Shown: positions 41,954 to 50,574, counted from the first letter of the stretch. The stretch: 64,000 nucleotides of DNA from Lysinibacillus agricola (GCF_016638705.1 NZ_CP067341.1:561501-625500), one strand, 5' to 3'. Numbers and translations are program-made. Notes: generated by a model from the sequence alone, not told the origin.

Positions 41954-42747
41954 TTTGTCCATATTGTCATGAACCGGCTGAGTTTATCAGTTCAAAGGAT
42001 TTTTATGGTACGAATTATCGTACCAACTTATATGTATGTAGACCATGTGATGCTAGGGTAGGTACGCATGGGCGGGGTAAAACACCACTTGGCACAATGG
42101 CAAACGCTGAATTGAGAGAACTACGTAAATTGTGTCATGCACGATTTGATGTACGGTGGAAGTTTGGAAAAGTAAGTCGTTCAAAAGCTTATGAACAGTT
42201 AGCCGATATGATGGGATTAACACGAGAAATGGCACATATCGGTATGTTTGATAAAGAACAATGTAAAAAATTATTATCACTATTACCAAAGGAGACAAAG
42301 AATATGAGTAACTTAGCAGCTATGGCTCAAAAATTATTAGCAGAGGGATTTGATCCTAAAACATCACCGGTAGATGATTATGAGGCATTACCGGAAGGTG
42401 GTTATGATGTTGTACTTTCAGAGGTACAATGGCGTGTAAATGATAAAGGTACAGAATGGTTACAACTAGACCTTGAAATTTTAAATGAAGGTTATGAAAA
42501 TCGTAAACATTTTGGAATGATCTTCTTCACCGAAAAAATGATGGAGCGTGCATTAAAACAAACGATGAAATGTGCATCGGCGCTTGATATTGAATTGGAT
42601 CCATCTGTATTCGGTTCACCTGAGACAGATTTAGTCAATGCATTTAAAGAAGCACTAGGTACCCAATGTGAAATGGATATTAAGCATTCTAAATCTAAAA
42701 ATGGTACATTTGTTAACTTTTCATTAAGTCAACCGGAGCCATTCTAA
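41950..42747 (+). CDS. Fusion of a zinc-finger domain (DUF3268-like) and DUF669
   Basis: The 265-residue protein joins two parts normally seen as separate proteins. Residues 1-118 have CPYC and CRPCDARVGTHGRGKTPLG, as in DUF3268 zinc-finger proteins. Residues 119-265 (MSNLAAMAQKLLAEGFDPKT, YDVVLSEVQWRVNDKG) are DUF669, a probable single-strand DNA-binding partner of Sak4. An in-frame ATG at 42304 has AAAGGAGAC before it, so DUF669 may also be made alone (147 residues). Its start overlaps the ATPase stop (ATGA). Confidence 0.75.
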   Translation: MICPYCHEPAEFISSKDFYGTNYRTNLYVCRPCDARVGTHGRGKTPLGTMANAELRELRKLCHARFDVRWKFGKVSRSKAYEQLADMMGLTREMAHIGMFDKEQCKKLLSLLPKETKNMSNLAAMAQKLLAEGFDPKTSPVDDYEALPEGGYDVVLSEVQWRVNDKGTEWLQLDLEILNEGYENRKHFGMIFFTEKMMERALKQTMKCASALDIELDPSVFGSPETDLVNAFKEALGTQCEMDIKHSKSKNGTFVNFSLSQPEPF

Positions 42748-42748
42748 T

Positions 42749-44467
42749 ATGTTCAAAGTGTATGATTTTGAGGTTTTCCCTAACGATTGGATGTGCGTCA
42801 TCCTAAATCTGGCCAACAATAGAATCATACGCATACACAACGATAAAGAGCGCCTACAAAGCGCTCTTTCTTCAAAAGATATTCTTGTTGGCTTCAATAA
42901 CTATCACTATGACGACATCATTTTATGGGCGATATTAACGGACCAGAATCCTTATGAAATTAGTAAACAAATTATAGACAGTACTTTTAGACGGAAAGTA
43001 AGTTGTGGTTTTCTTACCCTGGACGTGAAGCAAGAGCTTATAAATAAAGGACTTTCATTAAAAGAAGCAATGGCCAACTTAGGTATGAACATAATTGAAA
43101 CACCAGTAGATTTCCAACAAGAAGCATTGTCACCAGAGGAAGTTGAAACGGTTTTTAATTACTGTGAAAACGATGTAAGAGCAACCGGAGAAGCTTTTCA
43201 AAAACGTGAAGATTATTTCACCTCTAAATTTGAAATTATTGAGACTTTCAAATTACATCCATCTGATGTGAAAAAGACACGTGCAAATTTAGCATCTTCA
43301 GTATTGAAAGCATTCAAAATTAAGAGCCATAAGCGAGATCGATTAAAGCTCAGCTATGACAAGCGACTAAAAATAAATGAATTGCCAAAATCGGTTGTAG
43401 ATTTTTATAACAATATCCATATGTCCTATTTAGAAGGTGGATCCGTAACGGATTTAGAGAAACGACAATTTGAATACAAGCTTGCTGGATTAATTCATAC
43501 GTATGGCTTCGGTGGTTTGCATGCAGCTAAAGAAAATTATTTAGGAGAAGGGCATTTTCTTCACATCGATGCGAAGTCTTATTTTCCAACGTTAAAGATC
43601 AATAACGGCTTTATAAGTAGAGCTGCAAAGATGCCTGAAAGATACGAAAAGATATACCAGGAACGATTAAAGTATCAAGCTGCAGGGGAATCAAAAGAGG
43701 AAATATATAAGATATTACTTAATGCTGCAGTTGGTGCTTGCAAGTCAGAGTTCAATGCGCTATTTGATCCGCAACAATTTAACAATATCGTAGTAAATGG
43801 CCAATTAATTCTTACGCATTTGATTGTATTATTAGAGCCTTTCATAGAGCTCATTCAATCAAATACAGACGGCTTAATTGTTAAATATGAGGACAAGTCA
43901 TTCCGACCGATTATCGATGAGATCATTAATCGATTTAGTAAACACTATGAAATAACTTTCAAAGTAAACGAGATTAATAAAATCGCTCAACGTGATGCCA
44001 ATAATTATTGTGTACGCTATTCTGATGGGAAAATCGTAGCAAAAGGAATCATGAAAAACTTTGAAGGTGGTACCTGGGAACGGAATAGCTTATCAATTAT
44101 CGATACAGCCCTGGTCAATTACTACATGCATGATATACCCATTCAAAAAACGGTCATTAATATGTTTAAGAAAGATTTATCTGCTTTTCAATTGGTGGCT
44201 AAACAAGGGAAATTCGAGGGTTTGACTTGTGAGGTATTTGAGGATGGCCAAATGAAAATGAAACAGCTGCAGAAAGTAATTAGGATCTTTGCAACGAATG
44301 ACCCAAAGCGTGGTGGTGCTTATAAAGTGCGTGATGAAAAATACCAAAAGGTTTCTAATAGTCCAGAGCAAGTTATTGTGTGGAATGGTGATTTGAAGGA
44401 TTTTGAGAAACGAAAAATCGATTTGAATTGGTACGTAAAAATGATTCAAAAACAATTATTTGTATAG
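42749..44467 (+). CDS. Family B-like phage DNA polymerase with 3'-5' exonuclease
   Basis: The 572-residue protein begins with exonuclease motif I (YDFEVFPNDW; Asp6, Glu8), then GFNNYHYDDIILW and YCENDVRAT (exo II and III). Polymerase motif A is HIDAKSYFPTL (about 272-282) and motif C is SNTDGLIVKYED (about 370), with NAAVGACKSEFN between as the motif B region. It is much shorter than cellular family B enzymes. A tail of about 120 residues follows motif C. Cotranscribed with the recombination genes, it probably replicates the phage genome. Confidence 0.8.
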   Translation: MFKVYDFEVFPNDWMCVILNLANNRIIRIHNDKERLQSALSSKDILVGFNNYHYDDIILWAILTDQNPYEISKQIIDSTFRRKVSCGFLTLDVKQELINKGLSLKEAMANLGMNIIETPVDFQQEALSPEEVETVFNYCENDVRATGEAFQKREDYFTSKFEIIETFKLHPSDVKKTRANLASSVLKAFKIKSHKRDRLKLSYDKRLKINELPKSVVDFYNNIHMSYLEGGSVTDLEKRQFEYKLAGLIHTYGFGGLHAAKENYLGEGHFLHIDAKSYFPTLKINNGFISRAAKMPERYEKIYQERLKYQAAGESKEEIYKILLNAAVGACKSEFNALFDPQQFNNIVVNGQLILTHLIVLLEPFIELIQSNTDGLIVKYEDKSFRPIIDEIINRFSKHYEITFKVNEINKIAQRDANNYCVRYSDGKIVAKGIMKNFEGGTWERNSLSIIDTALVNYYMHDIPIQKTVINMFKKDLSAFQLVAKQGKFEGLTCEVFEDGQMKMKQLQKVIRIFATNDPKRGGAYKVRDEKYQKVSNSPEQVIVWNGDLKDFEKRKIDLNWYVKMIQKQLFV

Positions 44468-44480
44468 GAGCGTGTTTCAA

Positions 44481-44858
44481 ATGACAACAGAAACAGTACA
44501 AACAAAAGACATTCAAATTAATGTGCTTTTTAAGAAAATGCAAAAGGACGATAAAAAAGAAGTTTTAATGTTTCATATCTTAACAGATGAAACGAAACAT
44601 GCTGCTGATTTATTAAGATTAACAGGTAAAATGACCATTTTAACAATTTCTGATGATGAGGGGCCCTATGAGCCGATTCAAGCTGAATTTGTGAACTTAC
44701 AACGTGACAATAAAAAGACTGTGCTCAAATTTAATGTAGCAACAGAGGATGTAGACCGAGTAAACGCTATTTATCCTGCAGCTGGTACGAATATTTCTTT
44801 ATTAATACAACCTCAACAAATGAGTATTGATGATCTTGAAACGGAGCATGAGGCGTAG
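44481..44858 (+). CDS. Hypothetical early phage protein
   Basis: From the ATG at 44481 (TAGGAGCG upstream) the product has 125 residues. It is charged and rich in beta strands, with an internal repeat of about 60 residues: QINVLFKKMQKDDKKEVLMF resembles EFVNLQRDNKKTVLKFNVAT. It ends acidic. It may be a nucleic-acid- or polymerase-binding protein, but I recognise no family. Confidence 0.55.
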   Translation: MTTETVQTKDIQINVLFKKMQKDDKKEVLMFHILTDETKHAADLLRLTGKMTILTISDDEGPYEPIQAEFVNLQRDNKKTVLKFNVATEDVDRVNAIYPAAGTNISLLIQPQQMSIDDLETEHEA

Positions 44859-44882
44859 AGAGTGATTTCTTAAATAGAAAGA

Positions 44883-44925
44883 GCAATTCGAAGGGCTTCA
44901 AAAGTCCTGTGAATTGCCCTGTTTA
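44883..44925. terminator. Convergent terminator between early operon and reverse-strand cargo gene
   Basis: GCAATTC (44883-44889) pairs with GAATTGC (44911-44917), extended by GGGCTT/AAGTCC-type partial pairing. It separates two convergent genes. Confidence 0.5.
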
Positions 44926-44926
44926 A

Positions 44927-45766
44927 TTAATAATTATTAACTCTTGTGTTTTTAATAATAGATTCCTTGTAATTAGTTATTAAGTTTAAAATATATTCCA
45001 TATTTTCAATGGTTGGTACTATTCCGAAATTGTTAAGATGTTCGTTGAATGAACGTCTACTTATAATCTCTATTGGCTCATCATCTAAGTCATTAAAATC
45101 AGCGTAGATTTGTACTGCTTCTCTCATTTTCATTTTTAGATGTTTGTCATCATTAGAAACTCGTTTGGGAGAATTCGTTTTCAAGCTATTCACTTCTCGT
45201 CGAATACTTGAAATCTCATCTAGTATTAACTGTTGTACATCAGAAACAGGTGTTTGATTTAATGCTGGTACTTTGAATTCCCCAAAATTCCCTAGGAATG
45301 TAGAGTAAGTCGGATCATTTTTAGACTTTTTATAAGTTTGAATAACTGCATTAGCTAACTCAGCCTGAAATTTTACAATTCGATTAAATCGTAAATCTCT
45401 TGGGTAAGTTAAATGTTCAATGAGGCCAGTATCGAAAATAAAATCAGTTTTATCATCTTTTATAATAATTGTGGGCTTATCAAATGTTAGTCTCATACCT
45501 AATTCGAAAAGTACATTAGGATTTCTGCCACTTATATCACAAATAACAATATCTGCATTGTAAAGGTTCTGGACAATACGTTTATGAATAACGTCAATTT
45601 CTCCATCAGAGTTGCTTACAATATCTGTTTTAAATTTAAAATCAGCAACTTGTGATACTGCTTGTGTAATGATGCTTTTAACTTCTAACCAATGTTCCGC
45701 AGTATAGTCGAACATAGGAGCAATAGGCATAATAAGTCCACATTGTAATTCTGGATTTTTTTCCAA
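44927..45766 (-). CDS. Reverse-strand cargo protein with TIR/deoxyribosyltransferase-like domain
   Basis: The 279-residue protein begins with a Rossmann-like domain (about 1-130). ADIVICDISGRNPNVLFELG, with Glu88, is the hallmark block of nucleoside 2-deoxyribosyltransferase and TIR-like nucleotide-cleaving domains, followed by DKPTIIIKDD. Residues about 165-205 are helical or coiled coil and the C-terminal 75 residues are unfamiliar. The TTG start follows AGAGGTG. It is transcribed against all neighbours between polymerase and primase genes, so it is probably expressed in the lysogen. A role in defence against other phages is plausible, not shown. Confidence 0.65.
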   Translation of the reverse strand: MEKNPELQCGLIMPIAPMFDYTAEHWLEVKSIITQAVSQVADFKFKTDIVSNSDGEIDVIHKRIVQNLYNADIVICDISGRNPNVLFELGMRLTFDKPTIIIKDDKTDFIFDTGLIEHLTYPRDLRFNRIVKFQAELANAVIQTYKKSKNDPTYSTFLGNFGEFKVPALNQTPVSDVQQLILDEISSIRREVNSLKTNSPKRVSNDDKHLKMKMREAVQIYADFNDLDDEPIEIISRRSFNEHLNNFGIVPTIENMEYILNLITNYKESIIKNTRVNNY

Positions 45767-45863
45767 TCTATTTCACCTCTAAAAAATATTGTAATAAATT
45801 TATTTTAATAGAGTTGTAACTTAAATGAAAGTTTTAAATGGAAAAGAAAGGAGGTGCTACGGT

Positions 45864-47765
45864 TTGAAGTCTACAATAAAGCCATTGCGCTATATCGAGC
45901 TAGAAGAAAAGAAGCCGAAACACTCATTCGACATATTTTCTACGGACCACAAAAATTATAAAGGTGCTGGTGTCATATTAACAAAAGATATAGTGGTTGT
46001 GGATTTTGATACACGCTCAGATGCAGCTGAATATATCTATTCTGTATATCCATCATTACGTGTTGAAACAAATCGAGGGTTTCACCTTTGGTATAAACGT
46101 CCAAAGGCTGAGGGAATGACCACACCAATCAAAAACTATACAGATAAAACAACGGTGGCCGGATTAAAGGTCGATTATAAAACAGGCACGCGCTCACAAG
46201 CTACGATTAAGCAAAATGGCAAACTTCGACCAATGGAAAATGCTCATTATCTTGAAGATGTGAGTACATTACCAGAGCTTCCTTTGCTCTTGTATCCTTC
46301 TAAATTAAAACATAATTTACTAGGCATTAAAGAAGGGCAAGGGCGCAATAGTGCAATATATAGTCATTTGCTCACAACGCTAGAACAGTATGGCACCGAT
46401 ATGATCGACAACGAAACGCTGCAGGTACTTGCAACCTTTATCAATACCAAAGTATTTGCTGAAGCAATGGACGATGACGAGCTTAATAATACTATCAAGT
46501 CAGTGTTAGATAAAAAGCCAGCACCTAGTTCACAACAATGGCTAAATCCAAAAGACATGGTCATGACTAGTGAAGTATTGGCTAAACGTTTGGATCTTCA
46601 TTATTACAACAATCAAATTTATTTTAAGCAGCTGGACCGTTACATTAGCGATTCCAACAAACTACTGCGTGAAATAGACAAGAATATTAAATTAAAGCCA
46701 GCTCAACATAAGCAGCTACTTGAACTATTTAAAATTAAATCTAATGTTGTAGAGGATAACGATTTTGTTATTCAGCTGCCTAACGGTGTGATTATCGATG
46801 ATGGTGATCCAATAATAATCGATGCAGGCTTTACACCGTATTATTTAGATGTTCAATACGATGAAGAAGCTTATGACGAACATGTTGATGCTTTCTTAGA
46901 TTTCTTCACTTGTAATCGAAAAGATTTAAGATACGTGATTGAAGAAATGTTTGGCCATATTTTAATGACCAAAGGCTTTCCACACAAAGTATTCTTTTAC
47001 AAGTCGGAAAAAGGGAACAATGGTAAGTCAACGTTATTAAAAATGTTAACTGCATTTACCAACGGTCTTGAGACAAACGTGCCTTTAGATAAATTTGATG
47101 ATGATACAGCCGTATACGGCATGTCCGGTAAATTAATGAACATCGCCGATGATATTGATGCTTCATACCTGGACAAGTCGGCCAATTTCAAAACACTTGC
47201 ATCTGGTGATCCAGTTATGTTGCGACCAATCTATTCAAGCCCAATTACCATACGTTCAAAGGCAACACTTATTTTTACATGTAACAAAATGCCACAATTC
47301 AAAGATAAATCGGGTGGTATTGGTCGGCGTTTAGTTGTGATTCCTTGTGATGCTGAGGTTAAAGTTATTGATGAAAATTTAGATGAAAAACTTTCGAGTG
47401 ATACAGCTAAGTCTTACATATTAAAGCTAGCACTCGAAGGAATTAAGAGAATACGCCAGAACGGAAACAAACTATCTGATTCAGCCACAATTGAACAGCA
47501 AACCATTGAATACTTTATTCAATCCGATAGTGCTCTTTCATTCTTGCATTATTATAGTGATGAAATTGAAGATAAAAGAACCAGGGATGTCTACGCAATG
47601 TACGTGGCTTACTGTGAAGATGAGGGGCATAAACCCGCTGGAAGTACCGAGTTCGGTCGTCGTATGAAGAAGGAAGGTTGGGAATCAAGGGTTGTAAAAG
47701 TTATGGGCAATTCCGTACGAGTTTATAAAAAGGTTACGGATGAGGCAACAGATGAAGGTATATAA
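45864..47765 (+). CDS. D5-like phage primase-helicase
   Basis: I start at the TTG at 45864 because AAAGGAGGTGC lies just before it, giving 633 residues. The N-terminal third is Prim-Pol-like (IVVVDFDTRSDAAEYI, RGFHLWYKRPK). The C-terminal half is a superfamily 3 helicase: Walker A SEKGNNGKSTLL (about 381-392), Walker B region LMNIADDIDASY and motif C LIFTCNKMP. A winged-helix tail follows. It would open the origin and prime replication; a repeat-rich AT region begins at its stop codon and is the probable origin. Confidence 0.88.
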   Translation: MKSTIKPLRYIELEEKKPKHSFDIFSTDHKNYKGAGVILTKDIVVVDFDTRSDAAEYIYSVYPSLRVETNRGFHLWYKRPKAEGMTTPIKNYTDKTTVAGLKVDYKTGTRSQATIKQNGKLRPMENAHYLEDVSTLPELPLLLYPSKLKHNLLGIKEGQGRNSAIYSHLLTTLEQYGTDMIDNETLQVLATFINTKVFAEAMDDDELNNTIKSVLDKKPAPSSQQWLNPKDMVMTSEVLAKRLDLHYYNNQIYFKQLDRYISDSNKLLREIDKNIKLKPAQHKQLLELFKIKSNVVEDNDFVIQLPNGVIIDDGDPIIIDAGFTPYYLDVQYDEEAYDEHVDAFLDFFTCNRKDLRYVIEEMFGHILMTKGFPHKVFFYKSEKGNNGKSTLLKMLTAFTNGLETNVPLDKFDDDTAVYGMSGKLMNIADDIDASYLDKSANFKTLASGDPVMLRPIYSSPITIRSKATLIFTCNKMPQFKDKSGGIGRRLVVIPCDAEVKVIDENLDEKLSSDTAKSYILKLALEGIKRIRQNGNKLSDSATIEQQTIEYFIQSDSALSFLHYYSDEIEDKRTRDVYAMYVAYCEDEGHKPAGSTEFGRRMKKEGWESRVVKVMGNSVRVYKKVTDEATDEGI

Positions 47766-48093
47766 CTGTAACCATCTTAAAAGCCTATTTTATCAAGGGT
47801 TTAGAATGATATTCATATGAAGAATGGTTACAGATAAAAAAATACATCTGTAACCTCTACAAACCCTTAATATATATATATTTATATATATATTTATTTT
47901 TTTGTTACAGATAAATAATAGATATAAGTATATAAAAAATAAATAAAAGAAAAAAAGAAAGAAATAGAAAAATATATAAAGAAAAAACGCTTAAAAATCT
48001 GTATATCTGTAACCAGAGAGTTTGAAGCGTTGATATATCAATGTTTTTAGGGTTACAAACATCCTGTAACTGCTTGTATCTATATTTGTAACC
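47766..48093. other. Probable phage replication origin with GTTACAG iterons
   Basis: At least eight copies of GGTTACAGAT or its complement lie here: 47766, 47826, 47846, 47904, 48005, 48051, 48064 and 48085 (some only GTTACA). Two sets form inverted pairs (47826-47855 and 48051-48070). Between them is an extremely AT-rich stretch (about 47868-48000). Iterons plus an unwinding element just after the helicase gene are the usual layout of a phage origin. Confidence 0.65.
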
Positions 48094-48117
48094 AAATTAA
48101 TAAGGTAGGTGCTGCAC

Positions 48118-48516
48118 ATGTACGAATGGTTGAAGGATTATCGAAAGCTTGAAGAACAAATTACTTACCTTGAATACAATCTCGATAAAACAAAGCGTGA
48201 ATTATCACGTTGGGAAAATGTAAATGATTTAGGTAAGTACAAGCTAGAAGCTGAATCATTGGGTGCAAATGTAGAAGTAAAAATCGAAGCAATCGAATAT
48301 GAATTGGCTCATAAATTAAATGATCTTTATGATTTGAAAAACCTTATTAGCACATTCGAAGGGCTTGAATATAAAATACTTTATCGTAAGCATGTGGAAG
48401 GTAAGACACTTGAAACAATTGCTAGTGAATTAAATTACAGCACAAACTATATTAAGATGAAACACGCTAACATTATGCGTATGATGCAATATGCTGAAAA
48501 AGTATCATCTAAGTAA
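48118..48516 (+). CDS. ArpU/sigma-70 region 4-like late regulator
   Basis: The 132-residue protein has a coiled-coil N-terminal half (KLEEQITYLEYNLDKTKREL) and a C-terminal helix-turn-helix like sigma region 4: YKILYRKHVEGKTLETIASE then LNYSTNYIKMKHANIMRMM. Proteins of this kind sit at the end of the early region in Firmicute phages and switch on late genes. AAGGTAGGTG precedes the ATG at 48118; a GTG at 48109 is an alternative. Confidence 0.75.
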   Translation: MYEWLKDYRKLEEQITYLEYNLDKTKRELSRWENVNDLGKYKLEAESLGANVEVKIEAIEYELAHKLNDLYDLKNLISTFEGLEYKILYRKHVEGKTLETIASELNYSTNYIKMKHANIMRMMQYAEKVSSK

Positions 48517-48638
48517 TGTATTAAAATAGTACCTTACCATGTAGTGGCTGAATCTATTGAAAATCCGTTATATGATAGTAGTATCAAAAAGCGCACGGAA
48601 ATGCGTTAACAAAATTGCCTTACAAGTAGTACGGTCTT

Positions 48639-48668
48639 TTGTTATTTTGTAAATATTTAATGTATAAT
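48639..48668 (+). promoter_or_regulatory. Promoter of the cargo gene at 48735
   Basis: TTGTTA (48639-48644), 18 bp, perfect TATAAT (48663-48668), about 65 bp before the start codon. Confidence 0.6.
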
Positions 48669-48734
48669 ATTCCCTTAGAACGAATGTTTGTGTTATTGTG
48701 AATTTAACAAATATTTTATAGGGAGTGGCGAGAT

Positions 48735-49358
48735 ATGGATTATGATCTACAAATTGCACAGAAAGTAAATGAGAAGGCAAAATTAATAGGAGATATGGAA
48801 ATAAAAAAAGAGTGTTTTCTCGACGAGCTTACGAAATTTACAATCAGGTGGTTTGACGAAACAACTTTATCCACTGTAAAAAAAGATGGAGAAAAATTTG
48901 CTGCATTGGGTGATGAAAAAGCCAAGGAACTTAAAAGAGAAATAGAAAAACTCATAGAAAGAAGCTCCGAACTTGTCAGTGAATATATGGAAAAAGAAAA
49001 TATTTGGTGGCATGAAAAAGAAGATAGTTCACTGTATTACCCGCAAAACAATAGATTGCTAGAAAAACAGGAAAATGCAATAAGAATAATGTTAGGTGAA
49101 CTAGGGAAAATTTTAATCAAATACAAGATTGTAGATGCTTCTGCTATATATACAAGAGATTATTCCGGAGGCTGGAATTATGATGGTCAACGTAGATTAA
49201 AATATGCTTACGGTATTACTTTTACAGAAGAACTTTATAAAATTAATAATGAGTATATTAAATTAATTGAACAAGCACAATCTATTAATAACCGAATTAA
49301 ATATTTACAAGAACAAAGAAAAAGCGAAAATGTAGGAGAATGGTGGCAATCGCTATAA
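48735..49358 (+). CDS. Hypothetical cargo (moron-like) protein
   Basis: The 207-residue soluble protein is largely helical, with charged coiled-coil stretches at both ends (EKAKELKREIEKLIERSSEL; INNRIKYLQEQRKSE) and a central aromatic segment (YTRDYSGGWNYDGQRRLKYA). GGGAGTGGCG precedes the ATG. It has its own promoter and terminator between the late regulator and the HNH gene. That self-contained layout is typical of genes expressed from the prophage for the host. No family is recognised. Confidence 0.55.
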   Translation: MDYDLQIAQKVNEKAKLIGDMEIKKECFLDELTKFTIRWFDETTLSTVKKDGEKFAALGDEKAKELKREIEKLIERSSELVSEYMEKENIWWHEKEDSSLYYPQNNRLLEKQENAIRIMLGELGKILIKYKIVDASAIYTRDYSGGWNYDGQRRLKYAYGITFTEELYKINNEYIKLIEQAQSINNRIKYLQEQRKSENVGEWWQSL

Positions 49359-49365
49359 TTATGAA

Positions 49366-49403
49366 TAAAAGGTCTACGTCTATTCAGATGTAGGCTTTTT
49401 ATT
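49366..49403 (+). terminator. Terminator after the cargo gene
   Basis: AAAAGGTCTACGTCT pairs with AGATGTAGGCTTTTT around TATTC, ending in a T run. Confidence 0.8.
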
Positions 49404-49427
49404 ATGCATATGAAAGGGTGTGACACG

Positions 49428-49817
49428 ATGCTAAAGAGTTGTGCATATTGTGGTGGCATACATAAGCATGGGCAACGGTGTCCATCTAAGCCAGCAGCTA
49501 CAAAGAAGACTACATACATTGATAGATTCAGGTGGTCCAGAGCATGGAAGAGTAAGCGTGCATACATAGCTGACCGTGACAAACATCTATGCCAGGTGTG
49601 CTTACGTAACCTACACAATACACAGATACAATATAACTTCATAGACTTAGAGGTACATCATATAGAACCTATAGCAGATGCATGGGATAAGAGACTGGAT
49701 GATGACAACCTAATCTCTCTTTGTCGTTATCATCATGAGCTTGCCGAGAAAGGTTTAATAACAAAAGATAAATTAAAAAATATAATTCGTGAGAGTACCC
49801 CCGGGGTTTTGGATTAA
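49428..49817 (+). CDS. HNH endonuclease (packaging-associated)
   Basis: From the ATG at 49428 (GAAAGGGTGTG upstream) the 129-residue protein has zinc-binding CAYCGG and CQVCLRN pairs and the HNH core LEVHHIEPIADAWDKR, DDDNLISLCRYHH. In cos phages with HK97-like heads such proteins lie just before the terminase and are needed for cutting at cos. Here two unrelated small genes separate it from the small terminase. Confidence 0.88.
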   Translation: MLKSCAYCGGIHKHGQRCPSKPAATKKTTYIDRFRWSRAWKSKRAYIADRDKHLCQVCLRNLHNTQIQYNFIDLEVHHIEPIADAWDKRLDDDNLISLCRYHHELAEKGLITKDKLKNIIRESTPGVLD

Positions 49818-49890
49818 AAATATCGAAATTACGGTACACCGACTGCCCCCATTTATTCAAAAAAAATTCCCTAAATGAAAATTTTTAAGG
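49818..49890. other. Candidate cos region
   Basis: Just after the HNH gene lies a stretch with GC-rich islands, ACCCCCGGGGTT (about 49797-49808, inside the gene end) and CCGACTGCCCCC (about 49843-49854), in otherwise AT-rich DNA. HNH-TerS intervals in related phages often hold cos. The cleavage position cannot be read from the sequence. Confidence 0.35.
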
Positions 49891-49901
49891 AGGTCGAATT
49901 G

Positions 49902-50060
49902 ATGTTTTGGGTATCAAAATTATTTTACTATTTTCAAAAAAAATATACCGAATACTTTAAGTTAAATGACGGCAATCATAAACAGTGTATTCGGTGTAAT
50001 GAAATTATTTTAGTAAAAGATAATTATTGTCTTTATTGCGGTAATCCTAACCCCAAATAG
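49902..50060 (+). CDS. Small zinc-ribbon protein
   Basis: From the ATG at 49902 (TTAAGGAGGTCG upstream) the 52-residue product has an aromatic N-terminal half (MFWVSKLFYYFQKKYTEYF), which may touch the membrane, and a C-terminal zinc ribbon with CIRC and CLYC pairs. Its 3' end overlaps the convergent DUF2321 gene by 14 bp. Function unknown. Confidence 0.55.
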   Translation: MFWVSKLFYYFQKKYTEYFKLNDGNHKQCIRCNEIILVKDNYCLYCGNPNPK

Positions 50061-50520
50061 ATTTCTTTACAGTTTCACTAACTACATCTACAAGAATATT
50101 TTTAAGCCCATCTTTTATGTATGATTGGGTTTTATCAATATATTTCTTATATTTTGCGATAGCTACTGGTGTAGAAGGTTTTTCAACTAATAAATCAGGT
50201 AAAGCTAATTTAATAGTTTCTTTATGGTCATCGGGTAAATCTTCATCAAGAGCAAGTAACTCAATAGCATTTTCTATTACCCTTGAGGTCCATGGATATT
50301 GCAAGCCGCAATTATGACAATATGCGGGTCTCTTATATTTACTGGCTAAATCTAGGACACCAGGGACAATATATTTACCCTGAATTGAAGCGTTACAAGA
50401 TTCACAATTTGAAATTGTAGTTTCACCGCAAGTCTTACAATGCTTTGTATAGTTAGATGAACGACTTGAAGAAACATGACCATTTAAACAAATTGTAGCA
50501 TTATCATAGTATCCACTCAT
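50047..50520 (-). CDS. DUF2321-like zinc-ribbon protein, reverse-strand cargo
   Basis: The 157-residue protein has several cysteine pairs in its N-terminal half (CLNGH, CKTCGE, CESC, CHNCG) and a helical C-terminal half. This matches my memory of DUF2321, a family of unknown role found in phages and host genomes. It is transcribed against the late genes from between HNH and the small terminase. AGGAGGTGATAT precedes the ATG. Confidence 0.65.
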   Translation of the reverse strand: MSGYYDNATICLNGHVSSSRSSNYTKHCKTCGETTISNCESCNASIQGKYIVPGVLDLASKYKRPAYCHNCGLQYPWTSRVIENAIELLALDEDLPDDHKETIKLALPDLLVEKPSTPVAIAKYKKYIDKTQSYIKDGLKNILVDVVSETVKKSIWG

Positions 50521-50574
50521 TTATATCACCTCCTTTTAGGTGATTATATCAAATATTTTAAGGAGGTGAGGAAA

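Noticed and set aside
41566..41970. 134-codon minus-strand frame opposite the Sak4-like C terminus
   Set aside because: Ser/Thr-rich shadow of the acidic Glu/Ala/Pro tail; no start signal.
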